Source: an uncultured Aquimarina sp. (GTDB taxonomy: Bacteria; Bacteroidota; Bacteroidia; Flavobacteriales; Flavobacteriaceae). Taken from it: DNA of 64,000 bases. The translations under genes and the position numbers were made by a program. Positions within the stretch are counted from its first letter, which is position 1. Every line of letters begins with the position of its first letter. The stretch spans positions 62,001 through 126,000 of the forward strand of contig CALGLV010000006.1 in NCBI GenBank assembly GCA_937958985.1. Reading direction: 5' to 3'. A model generated the notes under the pieces. It was not told the DNA's origin. It ran no database searches and worked only from the letters and a program-made list of their open reading frames with translations. Below, piece by piece: positions 47,087-57,313 of this stretch.

Positions 47087-47089
47087 ATT

Positions 47090-48295
47090 TTAATCTAATT
47101 TTTTTCTTTTTAAGATGGCTTCCAACAAATAATAATCAGCATAACTTATGGGCTCATCAATTTCATCTTGTTTTGGCCAATTACCTGTACTGTGATCTAA
47201 TATAAAAGGAACCGTTGAGCTGTTTTGAATTACATAATCTTTAGATAACAAGGACTCTATTATTTTATCTGAAAAATCCAAATACGTTTTATCATTGGTA
47301 TACTCATAAAGTTCTACTAACGCAGACGCCAATACCGAGGCCGCTGAGGCATCTCTTGGTTCATTAGGAATATTTGGAGCATCTAAATCCCAATAAGGGA
47401 TACCATCTTTAGGCAATCTTGGATGCTGAATCACAAAATTTGCTGTTTGTTTTGCCCGCTCTAAAAAAGAAGGGTCTTTGGTATAGCGATAAGCCATAGT
47501 AAACCCATAAACACCCCATGACTGACCTCTAGCCCAAGTAGATTCATTTGCAAAACCCTGATGCGTAACTTTAGACCTTACTGCTCCGGTAATCGTATCG
47601 TAATCTACCACATGATACACACTTCCATCTTTTCTAAAGTGATTTTTTAAAGTGGTTTTAGCATGTTGATAAGCAATGTCCTTGTATGAAGAATCCCCTG
47701 AAAGCAATGAAGCCTCAAATAGCAATTCTAAATTCATCATATTATCTACAATAACAGGAAACTGCCATTCTTTTTTATTAAAATCCCATGACCTAATAGA
47801 CCCTACAGCACTACCATATCTGGTTTTCAACGTTTCTGCACTATGAATAATAACATCCTTATAATAGGGGTTTTTTGTTAAGCGATATCCATTTCCAAAA
47901 CTACAAAACACCTTAAAACCCATATCATGAGTACGGTTATTAAATTTTTCTTGTTCCACAAGAGTCGTCCATTGTTCAGCCTTTTTTAAATAAGCTTTAT
48001 TCGCTGTAAGCTCATAAATTTGCCATAGTGAGCCTGGAAAAAAACCACTTGTCCAATCTTTCGATGGCACTTTTTTAATGGTGTTATTTTTTGCAGATCC
48101 GCTTCGAGGAAACGCAAGCGAATCAACTTTATAATCAAGTAACTTTATAAATCTATCCTTATAATTAACACTCTTGATTACATCTCCTATTTTGGAAGTA
48201 GACGCCTTAGCATTCTTTTGCGAATGCTCCTTACAATTTAAAAAAACGGCAGCGATTAAAAAAGCTACCGTTTTCACAGAAATATGTTTCAACAT
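47090..48295 (-). CDS. GH88 unsaturated glucuronyl hydrolase, lipoprotein
   Basis: GH88 enzymes remove the 4,5-unsaturated uronic acid left at the non-reducing end after lyase action. The 401-residue protein has a lipoprotein signal (LIAAVFLNCKE) and an (alpha/alpha)6 fold. Key aspartates appear in RTHDMGFKVF and in VIVDNMMNLELLFEA, matching the two active-site aspartates of the family; WARGQSWGVYGFTMAYRYT and DASAASVLASAL are further signatures (in parts). It sits between susD and the GH2 gene. The product is 5-dehydro-4-deoxy-D-glucuronate after ring opening, the substrate of KduI encoded in the same locus. Confidence 0.93.
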   Translation of the reverse strand: MLKHISVKTVAFLIAAVFLNCKEHSQKNAKASTSKIGDVIKSVNYKDRFIKLLDYKVDSLAFPRSGSAKNNTIKKVPSKDWTSGFFPGSLWQIYELTANKAYLKKAEQWTTLVEQEKFNNRTHDMGFKVFCSFGNGYRLTKNPYYKDVIIHSAETLKTRYGSAVGSIRSWDFNKKEWQFPVIVDNMMNLELLFEASLLSGDSSYKDIAYQHAKTTLKNHFRKDGSVYHVVDYDTITGAVRSKVTHQGFANESTWARGQSWGVYGFTMAYRYTKDPSFLERAKQTANFVIQHPRLPKDGIPYWDLDAPNIPNEPRDASAASVLASALVELYEYTNDKTYLDFSDKIIESLLSKDYVIQNSSTVPFILDHSTGNWPKQDEIDEPISYADYYLLEAILKRKKLD

Positions 48296-48312
48296 ACTTT
48301 ATAAATATATTA

Positions 48313-49833
48313 TTAATAACCTGGGTTTTGTGGTAGTAAAGAAGGTGTAGTTTCCAAATCTAAAGATGGAATTGGGAACAAATAATCTCGACTAGGATCA
48401 AAAGGTTGCTGCTCCGCAACATCCGTTTCATATCCTGTTGATCCAAAAACCTCCGCTCCAATATCTAATCTTTTAATATCATACCATCGTTTATATTCAA
48501 AAGCTAGTTCTATCCTTCTTTCTTCAATAATAATATCTCTAAAAGTATCTGCATTTTGACCTGAGATATTAATATCTTCTGGAGAGCTATTTTGAATTCC
48601 TGCTGCATTTCTTGCTCTTGATCTAATCTCATTAATATATCCTTCTGCTTCAGCTGTTGGACCAAAAAGCTCATTTGAAGCCTCTGCAGCAATTAACAAT
48701 ACTTCAGCATAACGCATTGCTATATAATTATGACTAGAATCCCTATTATTAGCACCTGCTAAACCTGGAAAACGAAAATATTTAGCAATATGTGGTCTTT
48801 GAACACCTTGCGTCGTTGAAAACATTTCCCATCCAACAGTTTCTCCGTTTATAACCGCCTCTGTAATAAAACTAACTTGTTTTCTATAATCATTATTATC
48901 AAATGAGTTAAAAACAGCTAATGTAGGAACAGCAACACTCCATCCTGTTACAGCCGGGCCTCTAGGACCTGTAAGTGGTGCTAAAAAATCTAAACCTATA
49001 TCTGTTCCTGATATATCATCTGCTCCTGTAAAATCAATTGCAAAAATATGTTCTGAAGAATTTTCTGCTTTTTCTGCATTAAATAAGTCTTGAAAATCGG
49101 CAACTAAACTATAATTAAAACTAGCATTGTTATCGATTACAAATTTAGCTTCATCATAAGCTTTTTGCCATTCACCCCTAGTTAAATACACTGAAGCTAA
49201 ATATGCGGCAGCCGTTCCTCTGGAAGGGCGTGTCCTTATTCCTCCTTCATTGGGCAATAAGTCCTTTGCTTTTGTTAAATCTTCAATAATACGTTGATAA
49301 ATATCGTTAACTGAACTTTTTTCTAACAATAATAATTCATCTGGTGTTGTTGGAAGTGTTTCCACAAAAGGTACCTCTCCTATTGTTCTTACCAAATGAT
49401 AATAAGTAAACGCTTTTATAAACCTAGCTTCACCTTCTAAACGATCTTTAACTCCTTGATCTGCCTCAACATTAGATACATTAAGAATCGCATTATTTGC
49501 TGCAGTAATAGAATTAAAGGCCATAGGCCAAAATGCTGCAACCATTCCATTATCTGCTCTCATCGTAAAACGATCAACCTCTTTTCTTCTACCCGAAGTA
49601 CCTGGATCGCCAATTGTAACCATATCTCCTCTTAACATTAAACTAAGAGTAAACTTTCTACCCCAAAACTCTTCTGATGCAATTAAGCCATAGGCCCCAT
49701 TAACTGCTGATTCTAAATTATCGGCGTCTTGAAAAAAAGTTTCTGGATTTATAACTCCTACTGGGTCTTCATCTAAATCAGCACAACCTACAAATACAAG
49801 TAAAGCTGACACTAGAAATACTAAATTCTTCAT
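48313..49833 (-). CDS. SusD/RagB-family glycan-binding lipoprotein
   Basis: SusD-like proteins cap the SusC channel and capture oligosaccharides at the cell surface. The 506-residue protein has a lipoprotein signal (VSALLVFVGCADLDEDP), the N-terminal tetratricopeptide-like helices (LESAVNGAYGLI), the internal RFIKAFTYYHLVRTIGEVPFV region (in parts) and the C-terminal FRDIIIEERRIELAFEYKRW segment typical of the family, ending with TPSLLPQNPGY. It starts 23 bases after the susC stop. Confidence 0.96.
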   Translation of the reverse strand: MKNLVFLVSALLVFVGCADLDEDPVGVINPETFFQDADNLESAVNGAYGLIASEEFWGRKFTLSLMLRGDMVTIGDPGTSGRRKEVDRFTMRADNGMVAAFWPMAFNSITAANNAILNVSNVEADQGVKDRLEGEARFIKAFTYYHLVRTIGEVPFVETLPTTPDELLLLEKSSVNDIYQRIIEDLTKAKDLLPNEGGIRTRPSRGTAAAYLASVYLTRGEWQKAYDEAKFVIDNNASFNYSLVADFQDLFNAEKAENSSEHIFAIDFTGADDISGTDIGLDFLAPLTGPRGPAVTGWSVAVPTLAVFNSFDNNDYRKQVSFITEAVINGETVGWEMFSTTQGVQRPHIAKYFRFPGLAGANNRDSSHNYIAMRYAEVLLIAAEASNELFGPTAEAEGYINEIRSRARNAAGIQNSSPEDINISGQNADTFRDIIIEERRIELAFEYKRWYDIKRLDIGAEVFGSTGYETDVAEQQPFDPSRDYLFPIPSLDLETTPSLLPQNPGY

Positions 49834-49856
49834 ACTATTATTATTTATTATTTTTT

Positions 49857-52853
49857 TTAAAAAGAAACATTCAATCCCATTGTAATGGATTTAACATTTG
49901 GGTAACTACCGTAATCTAAACCTTGATTTAAATTTGAATCTGCATTACTACCATTTCCTCTATAAGAAGCTTCTGGATCTAATCCAGGGAAATTCGTGTA
50001 AGTCCATAAATTTTGAGCCCCTAGGTACACTCTAAACTTAGTCATTTTTAAACTTTTAGTTAAACTATCACTAAGGGTGTAACCCAACGTCAAGTTTTTC
50101 AATCGAACATAAGAGCCATCAAAAACAAAACGATCAGAAACTCTCAAATCAGATTCTCCAGCAGCAGGAACATTCGTATTAGGGTTCGCTGGTGTCCACC
50201 TATCTAAGGCTAGGGTAGTAGCATTATTTGCTCCTTGAAGCGTATTCAGCTCTAACAATGTATAACTCAAAATATCATTCCCGAAAGAAGCTTGAAAAAA
50301 CACGTTTAAATCAATTCCTTTATATTGAAATGTATTATTTAAACCTGCAATAAAATCAGGGTTTGGATCTCCAATAACTGTTAAATCATCATTATTTAAA
50401 ACTCCGTCACCATTAAGGTCTCTATATTTAGCAGTACCTGGATTCAACCCAGATCCGTCTCCTATTTGTGCAACACCATCATAAACATTCCCTCTAAACA
50501 CACCCACCGGTTGTCCTTCGGCCAGAAAACCAGCTCCAGGATTTAAAATAAGGTGACCTGGAGAATTATCAAAAGGTTGATTTCCATTAGGTAGTTCGAG
50601 TACTTCATTTTTATTATGTGATAAATTAAAATCCGTATTCCATATAAAATCTCCCACAAAATTTTTAGTTGATAATTGCAGTTCAAATCCTTTATTCTCA
50701 ATAGCACCACTATTAACCAGTATTGTTTCACCACTTACACCTCCAATACTAGGTATAAGCACCTCGTTAATAAGGTCCGTTGTTTCCATGGTATAATAAT
50801 CTGCTGAAAAATTAATTCTATTATTAAAAAAGCCTAAATCAATACCAAAATTAAATTGCTCTGTAGATTCCCATGTAAGGTTAGGATTTCCTAAAGCCCC
50901 TACCGTTACTCCGTTAGCTTGCACCCCATTATTTACAACGACAGCTAAACTTTCTGTTTTAGCAAGAGTTCCTAAAGCTTCTTCACTTGCATTACCAGTG
51001 ATACCATAACTCGCTCTCCATTTTAATTGCGATATAACATCTACCTCTTCTAAAAATGCTTCGTTATGCATATTCCATCCAATTGCACCAGAAGGAAAAT
51101 AACCCCATTTTTTATCTTTACTAAACGTAGAAGCTCCATCTGCCCTTATTGAAGCGGTTAATAAAAATCTATCATCAATATCATAATTTACGCGCCCCAA
51201 AAAAGATTCTATTTTTCTTTTAGAAAATCTTGAAATTGGATCGAAAGTGTTTGCTGCTGTCTCCAACCCTTCGAAACCAATTGAAGTATCAGTAAAAGTG
51301 TTACCTGAAGAACCATAGCGTTCTCTAACTAGTTCATTATATGAATGACCCGCTGTAGCCGTAAGTTTAGAATTATTGATTTCTTTCTTATACGTAAAGT
51401 AATTTTCTAAACTTACATCTGTTTGCTTTCTATTATCTATACGTCCTAAGGCTCCCACTTGATCACCTGCTACAGTAGTTGATGGAAAGAACTCCCCTGT
51501 CCTATTATTTCTTACATTAAAACCTGCCGTTGATTTAAAAGTTAATCCTTCTAAAAGCTCGATCTCAGTAAACATATTTGTTTGAAACAAATCCCTTTTT
51601 CTTTCATTTACTATTTCAGTGGCAGCAACAAAAGGATTGTCATTATCAATATCTATAGTAAAGTCTCCATTTTCATCTCTGATTCCAATATCGGGTCTAT
51701 ATCTTAGCGCTGTTGATATTACACCTGCTTGGCCTCTACCTCCGCTATTCACTTGAGATCGAACACCATTTCTAGTGCTTCTTCGACCAAGTGTATTAAT
51801 TCCAAATTTTATATGGTCATTGATATCTAAATTAATATTAGCAACAACAGAAAGTCTATCCGCACCTGAGCCAATTACAACACCTTCTTGGTCAAAATAA
51901 GATCCTGAAACATAAAATCTTGTCTTCTCTCCCCCTCCAGAAATAGATACTTGATGGTTTTGTATTGCACCAGCTCTAAAAATAACATCTTGCCAGTCGG
52001 TATTTACCGATCCTTGATCTATGGGATTACCACTATCAGCCCTATATTCCGCATACTGATCCGCATTTAATAGGTCTAATTCATTAGATACTTGCTGAAT
52101 AGAATATGAAGTATTAAATTCTACTTTAGTCTTTCCTATAGTTCCTTTTTTGGTTGTTACTATAATTACACCATTAGCTCCTCTAGATCCATATATTGCT
52201 GTAGACGATGCGTCTTTTAGAATTTGAATAGAAGCAATATCTTCTGGAGAAGGAAGTGCACCTGCAATAAATCCATCTACTACAAACAAAGGCTCACTAC
52301 TTGCATTTATTGAAGTACCTCCCCTAACTCTAATTCGAATTGGAGCACCTGGCTCTCCTCCATTATTAGATTGAATTTGTACACCTGCTGCTCTACCTTG
52401 TAAAGTTTGCTCTACTGTTTGAGATGGAAAAGCAACCACATCATCCTTACTTATTATTGATACCGCTCCTGTTAAATCTTGTTTTCTTCTACTTCCATAA
52501 CCAATCACTACTGTTTCTTCTAAAGCCTCATTTGAAACCTCTAACACAACATTTAATACCTGCTGACTACCAACCTGTACATCTTTGTCTTTAAAACCAA
52601 TTGAAGAAAATTTTAAAACCGTATTTTCATCAGGCACTGTAATATTAAATTTTCCATCAAAATCAGTAGTGGTACCTGTATCACTCCCTTCAACAAAAAC
52701 ATTTACTGCTGGCAACAAAAGGCCTGTATCATCTTTTACTTCTCCCGATACTTCTTTTTGAGCTGTCATCGTAAAACCTAATATCAAAAAGAAGAAGAAG
52801 ATCCATTCCCTAAAACGATTTCGTTCATAAAAATATATACTCAGTTTTTTCAT
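49857..52853 (-). CDS. SusC/RagA-family TonB-linked outer membrane transporter
   Basis: SusC-like proteins import oligosaccharides with TonB energy. The 998-residue protein has a signal sequence, a carboxypeptidase-like regulatory domain (about 34-110, VSGEVKDDTGLLLPAVNVFV in parts), and a plug domain with FVVDGF and LKDASSTAIYGSRGANGV. A 22-strand barrel ends in VKSITMGLNVSF. No N-terminal extension for sigma/anti-sigma signalling is seen, in agreement with control by the hybrid two-component system. It is the first gene of the susC-susD-GH88-GH2-uxaC unit. The regulator's gene lies upstream on the same strand. Confidence 0.96.
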   Translation of the reverse strand: MKKLSIYFYERNRFREWIFFFFLILGFTMTAQKEVSGEVKDDTGLLLPAVNVFVEGSDTGTTTDFDGKFNITVPDENTVLKFSSIGFKDKDVQVGSQQVLNVVLEVSNEALEETVVIGYGSRRKQDLTGAVSIISKDDVVAFPSQTVEQTLQGRAAGVQIQSNNGGEPGAPIRIRVRGGTSINASSEPLFVVDGFIAGALPSPEDIASIQILKDASSTAIYGSRGANGVIIVTTKKGTIGKTKVEFNTSYSIQQVSNELDLLNADQYAEYRADSGNPIDQGSVNTDWQDVIFRAGAIQNHQVSISGGGEKTRFYVSGSYFDQEGVVIGSGADRLSVVANINLDINDHIKFGINTLGRRSTRNGVRSQVNSGGRGQAGVISTALRYRPDIGIRDENGDFTIDIDNDNPFVAATEIVNERKRDLFQTNMFTEIELLEGLTFKSTAGFNVRNNRTGEFFPSTTVAGDQVGALGRIDNRKQTDVSLENYFTYKKEINNSKLTATAGHSYNELVRERYGSSGNTFTDTSIGFEGLETAANTFDPISRFSKRKIESFLGRVNYDIDDRFLLTASIRADGASTFSKDKKWGYFPSGAIGWNMHNEAFLEEVDVISQLKWRASYGITGNASEEALGTLAKTESLAVVVNNGVQANGVTVGALGNPNLTWESTEQFNFGIDLGFFNNRINFSADYYTMETTDLINEVLIPSIGGVSGETILVNSGAIENKGFELQLSTKNFVGDFIWNTDFNLSHNKNEVLELPNGNQPFDNSPGHLILNPGAGFLAEGQPVGVFRGNVYDGVAQIGDGSGLNPGTAKYRDLNGDGVLNNDDLTVIGDPNPDFIAGLNNTFQYKGIDLNVFFQASFGNDILSYTLLELNTLQGANNATTLALDRWTPANPNTNVPAAGESDLRVSDRFVFDGSYVRLKNLTLGYTLSDSLTKSLKMTKFRVYLGAQNLWTYTNFPGLDPEASYRGNGSNADSNLNQGLDYGSYPNVKSITMGLNVSF

Positions 52854-52856
52854 AAG

Positions 52857-52883
52857 TTAGTTTGTTTAGTTTATTGTTAGTTT
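52857..52883 (-). repeat. Three AAACTAA repeats in the susC leader
   Basis: On the minus strand AAACTAA occurs at 52877-52883, 52866-52872 and 52857-52863, the last ending four bases before the susC ATG. A/C-rich unstructured leaders are common before highly expressed Bacteroidota genes, so this could be a translation-enhancing leader rather than a protein-binding site. Confidence 0.45.
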
Positions 52884-52934
52884 AGTACAAATAGATTATT
52901 AACAGACAAAAGAATATAACACACACTGAGAAAA

Positions 52935-52945
52935 GAAGCTGTAGC
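52935..52945 (-). promoter_or_regulatory. Motif GCTACAGCTTC upstream of susC
   Basis: On the minus strand this 11-mer lies 81 bases before the susC start codon. The same sequence with one mismatch occurs upstream of uxuA at 58888-58898 at a similar distance. It is a candidate regulator-binding site of the locus. Confidence 0.35.
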
Positions 52946-53070
52946 CACAAATATTTATCTTGTTTCCAATTCATACTCCAAACTTACAGGTATAATGAGG
53001 TACAAAAGTTCAAAAAAGGGTGTGTTTTTGTGTTAAACGCTGTTTTTTAACGCTTTACAATCATAAATTA

Positions 53071-56000
53071 TTACAAATAAAATTTTGCTGCGTATTCTGT
53101 TGGTGTTTGATTGAAGTGCTTTTTGAAGCATTTTGTAAAGTATTTAGGATTCTTGAATCCAACTCTGTAACATACCTCCGAAACATTTATTTGTCCCAAC
53201 TCCAATAACTGTGAAGCTCTTTTCATTCGAATAGAATGTATAAATTCATTTGGAGTTAAATTGGTTAGTCCTTTTATTTTAGCAAATAAAATTGTTCTAC
53301 TAACACCTAGTTCTGTACAAAAATGAGGAATATTAAATGAAGGGTTGTCTATATTTTTAGTGACGATTACAACCGCTTTTTGAAGCAACTGTTCATCAAT
53401 ACCTGTTACTGAGTTGTTATTTATATCAATATTTTCTACAGAAAATTTCTCTTTTATTTTTTGCTTTGAATTTAAAATATTCTTGGTTGTTAACAGAAAC
53501 TCTCTAACATCAAAGGGCTTATTAATATATCCATCCGCTCCCGACTCTAACCCATCAAACTTATAAACCAAAGAAGTTCGAGAGGTTAGTAATATTAATG
53601 GAATATGACTCGTTCTAATATCTGCTTTAATTTTGGCACATAATTCTGTGCCTTCCATTTCTGGCATAATTACATCGCTAATTATTAAATCTGGAATATG
53701 TTGCAGTGCCTTTTTAAAAGCCTCTTTTCCATTTTCTGTTTTTATAACCCGATAGGAATCATTCAATATATCTGCTATAAAATTTCTTAAAGCATCATTA
53801 TCTTCGGCAATTAGCACTAAGGGTTTATCTTCATCTTTATCGATAAAATTCAAATCCAAATCCCTTGTTTTTACTGGAACAGCATTCAATTTATACAAGC
53901 TTAAATCGTCACTAACTTTGAAATCTTTAACAATATTACTTTCAACTAAATGATCTTTACCTTTTGGTAACGACACAACAAATGTGGCTCCTTGCTCTTG
54001 AGTATCAAGAATACTAATTTCTCCCTTATGCAGAGCAATAGCTTTTTTAGCAATGGACAATCCAATACCACTTGCTTGATTGAATTGCTTTTGATATTTT
54101 TTATCGCCTGCTACCTCATAAAATCTATCAAATATTTTATCAACAAACTTTTTATCAACTCCTTTTCCGTTATCCTTTACCGCTACAAAAACTGATTTTT
54201 CATTAAAAGTAATATCAACTTCAATAACACCTCCTTCGGGGGTATATTTAAAAGCATTAGAAATAAGATTATAGAAAACACGCTCTAATTTGTACCTATC
54301 AAAATATAATCTTATTTCTTCAGAAGAAGCATTGAAGCTATATTTGTAGTTTCCTATTTTAGAAAATTCAAAAAACGAAAGGTATATCTCTTTTAAAAAT
54401 TTTACAATATTCCCTTCTGCTACCTGAAGTCTAGAATGCTCATTTTCGTACTTCCTAAAATCTAATAGCTGATTGATAAGCTTTAATAATTGATCACCAT
54501 TTTGTTGAATTACCAGTAATTTCTTGTAAACTTTATTGCTCCCCTGATAATCATCAATAACCTGCTGTAAGGGGCCTAATATTAAAGATAATGGCGTTCT
54601 GAACTCATGAGAAATATTCGTAAAAAACTCAAGTTTAGACTTATTCAAAGCCTGTTGTTGTTGTTTTTCTACGCTTTGTAATTCTAAACGATGCTTTAGT
54701 TTACTTCGAGACTCTTTAATTTGATTAAAAGCAAATAGTGCTAAAGCAATAATAATAAAATAAATTACAAAAGCCCACAGACTTTTCCAAGGTGCTCGCA
54801 TTACTTCTATTTCAAGTCTTGTTGGGGTGTGATTGGTATCGGTAACTCCCTGAACTTCGAATATAAATTTTCCCGGCTTTTGAATAGAGTAATTCACCTC
54901 TGGGGTGTTGCTATATTTCCAAATTTTATCTAAACCTACTAATCTATATTTATATTTATTACTAGATACATTACCATAATTAGGCATCGCAAAATTGAGT
55001 GAAAAAGAAGATTGACTATGGCTTAATTTTATTTTTTTTGTGTACGAAATACTCTGTTTCAACACACTTTCAGGGTCATTAAAACTACTAATTTCTTCTC
55101 CTTGAACTTTTAGATCTGTAAATATTACTTTAGGAATATTTTGTCTTTTATCCACTAACAAAGGGTTGAAAAAAGAAGCTCCAAATACTCCTCCAAAATA
55201 CACTTCTCCTGTATTAATTTTTTTACCTGAATTATTATTAAATTCTTGTCCTACTAGCCCATCTATTTGACTAAAAAGCTCGACATCCTTTACTTCTACA
55301 TTATATTTTAAAATACCATAATTACTGCTAATCCATAAATTGTTTTTATCGTCTTCTACAATACTACAAATAGTATTAATTTTTGTGTTTTGAGTGTTTA
55401 AATTAATGAGCTTAAAATCACCTTCTTTATGTACAAAGAAACCATTTTCTTTAGTCCCTACATAAATAGCTCCATTTTCACTTTGTAAAATCGAGGTTAT
55501 ATCACTTCCAAAATAATGTTCACTATCAAAAAGAAAGCGTTTTACCTTTTGTTTTTCAGAAGTAATCTCTGAATATGCAATTTTATTTAACCCACTTTCA
55601 GTTCCTACCCATAAATCTTTGTTTTTATCGACAAATAAAACACGTACTCTATTGTTTGTCAAAGAGGCATCGCCATATAAGCTTGAGGTAATAACATTTA
55701 TTTTTTTAGTCTTTAAATTATAAACTACCACACCTTGCCCAAAAGTACCAAACACTATTAAATCGTCTATTCTCACTATAGAGTATAGCCCAATATTTTC
55801 CAGTAATTTTGAGATAGTATTGTTTGTTTTTTGAAAATCCTCAAAACGTTCCAAGTTCAAATCAAAACATTTGACCCCTTTATTAAAAGTACCAATCCAT
55901 AATTTACTACCGTGTATTAATAAAGATTTTACATTAACATCTTTGAGCTCTGCGTTTAATGCTTTTGTTAATCGAAAATTGGTTTTTTTATCTTTATCTA

Positions 56001-57165
56001 TTACGGTGACTCCTGTACCTTCAGTCCCAAAATATAAATTACCTTTAATATCCTCTGCAATTGAGCTTACTACTCCTAAAGAATATGCCTTGTTTGCTTC
56101 TACTCTAAAAACAGTATCAAAATTATGCCTGTAGGGATCCCATATATTTGCTCCTCCGTAATATGCCCCTACCCAAACAGATCCTTGGTTATCAACGAAA
56201 ATCTTTTTTAAGGTATTTCTGCTTAACGACTTTGAGTTTCCGTATTGATGGGTAATATGTACTACACTATTCGTATTAGTGATTATATACAATCCATCAT
56301 ATGTAGCTATCCAAAGATTCTGCTCGTTATCATAACATAAACTACGAATATCCTTACTGGTAATGCCATTTAATATTGAAGTTTCTGGCAACTCAAAAAC
56401 GTTATTGCAGGTATTAAAAGTTGCTAGTCCGTTATCTCGAGTACCCACCCAAAGCATCCCTTCAGGGCTTTCCTGAAGGGTTTGAATGAATCCCTTTTCT
56501 TCCTTATTACTAGCGTTCAAGTAAAACCTTTGAAAAACTAAGTTTGTTTTATCGGTATTAAGTGCTTTGTTTAGCCCTGCAGTTGTTCCTACCCATACAA
56601 CATCATTCGTATCTTGATATATTTCTGTTATAAAATCACTTGAAAGGCTTTGCTTATTAAAGTCCCTACTTCTATAATTTATAAATTCCTTCTTTTCTAT
56701 ATCATAAATCGATAGTCCTTCAGCAGTTCCTATCCATAAATCTCCATTTTTAAGTTGAGTAATTGCTGTAATCCTATTATTAATCAAGCTATTAACACCT
56801 GGTTTATAGAAAAAATTAGAAAAAGTATTATTCCTAGGATTATATCGATTTAAGCCTTTCTGGGTACCTATCCACAAAAAACCATTTTTATCTTTTTGAA
56901 TACATCGGATATCATTGTTCGTAATAGATGTTGAATCACCAGGTATATTTCTATAAACTGTAATTTTTTCACCGTCGTATCTATTAAGGCCATCTCTTGT
57001 TCCGATCCATACACGATCTAGTTCATCTTGTTCTATAGATAATACCGAGTTTTGAGATAAACCCTGCGCTGAAGACAAATGTGCAAACTTATTAAACCCG
57101 CTATTTTTTTGAGAAAAAACATTAGAAACCGCAAAAAATAGGCAAAAAAATATAATTTTTTTCAT
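53071..57165 (-). CDS. Hybrid two-component system regulator (HTCS) of the uronate locus
   Basis: The 1364-residue protein joins all parts of a two-component system. In order: a signal peptide (1-18), two seven-bladed propellers (about 25-720), a Y_Y_Y domain (about 745-810) and one membrane helix (ALWAFVIYFIIIALALFAF region, about 815-840). The cytoplasmic part has HisKA (FFTNISHEFRTPLSLILG), HATPase (NLISNAFKYTPEGG, DNGKGVDKKF, GIGLSIAKKA), a receiver with the phosphoacceptor in LIISDVIMPEMEG, and an AraC-type DNA-binding domain (about 1260-1364, RMKRASQLLELG, VGFKNPKYFTKCFKKHF in parts). HTCS proteins bind a glycan fragment in the periplasm and switch on the neighbouring SusCD genes. It lies between susC and the lyase gene, on the same strand. 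Confidence 0.95.
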   Translation of the reverse strand: MKKIIFFCLFFAVSNVFSQKNSGFNKFAHLSSAQGLSQNSVLSIEQDELDRVWIGTRDGLNRYDGEKITVYRNIPGDSTSITNNDIRCIQKDKNGFLWIGTQKGLNRYNPRNNTFSNFFYKPGVNSLINNRITAITQLKNGDLWIGTAEGLSIYDIEKKEFINYRSRDFNKQSLSSDFITEIYQDTNDVVWVGTTAGLNKALNTDKTNLVFQRFYLNASNKEEKGFIQTLQESPEGMLWVGTRDNGLATFNTCNNVFELPETSILNGITSKDIRSLCYDNEQNLWIATYDGLYIITNTNSVVHITHQYGNSKSLSRNTLKKIFVDNQGSVWVGAYYGGANIWDPYRHNFDTVFRVEANKAYSLGVVSSIAEDIKGNLYFGTEGTGVTVIDKDKKTNFRLTKALNAELKDVNVKSLLIHGSKLWIGTFNKGVKCFDLNLERFEDFQKTNNTISKLLENIGLYSIVRIDDLIVFGTFGQGVVVYNLKTKKINVITSSLYGDASLTNNRVRVLFVDKNKDLWVGTESGLNKIAYSEITSEKQKVKRFLFDSEHYFGSDITSILQSENGAIYVGTKENGFFVHKEGDFKLINLNTQNTKINTICSIVEDDKNNLWISSNYGILKYNVEVKDVELFSQIDGLVGQEFNNNSGKKINTGEVYFGGVFGASFFNPLLVDKRQNIPKVIFTDLKVQGEEISSFNDPESVLKQSISYTKKIKLSHSQSSFSLNFAMPNYGNVSSNKYKYRLVGLDKIWKYSNTPEVNYSIQKPGKFIFEVQGVTDTNHTPTRLEIEVMRAPWKSLWAFVIYFIIIALALFAFNQIKESRSKLKHRLELQSVEKQQQQALNKSKLEFFTNISHEFRTPLSLILGPLQQVIDDYQGSNKVYKKLLVIQQNGDQLLKLINQLLDFRKYENEHSRLQVAEGNIVKFLKEIYLSFFEFSKIGNYKYSFNASSEEIRLYFDRYKLERVFYNLISNAFKYTPEGGVIEVDITFNEKSVFVAVKDNGKGVDKKFVDKIFDRFYEVAGDKKYQKQFNQASGIGLSIAKKAIALHKGEISILDTQEQGATFVVSLPKGKDHLVESNIVKDFKVSDDLSLYKLNAVPVKTRDLDLNFIDKDEDKPLVLIAEDNDALRNFIADILNDSYRVIKTENGKEAFKKALQHIPDLIISDVIMPEMEGTELCAKIKADIRTSHIPLILLTSRTSLVYKFDGLESGADGYINKPFDVREFLLTTKNILNSKQKIKEKFSVENIDINNNSVTGIDEQLLQKAVVIVTKNIDNPSFNIPHFCTELGVSRTILFAKIKGLTNLTPNEFIHSIRMKRASQLLELGQINVSEVCYRVGFKNPKYFTKCFKKHFNQTPTEYAAKFYL

Positions 57166-57313
57166 GTATATAACAGTCTAATAAAAATTTAGAGTTATAA
57201 ATATAGTAGAGTTCGTGGTAATTTGATGAATGTTATCTACTTAAATTTCTCCTTATTTTAGATCATTAAAAAAATACTCGTTTGTAGGGTTATGAACCCC
57301 TTTCCGATACTAA

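Noticed and set aside
53071-57165. Possibility that the HTCS is two genes
   Set aside because: The frame is continuous from propeller to AraC domain with each junction in the usual HTCS order; no frameshift or internal start is needed.
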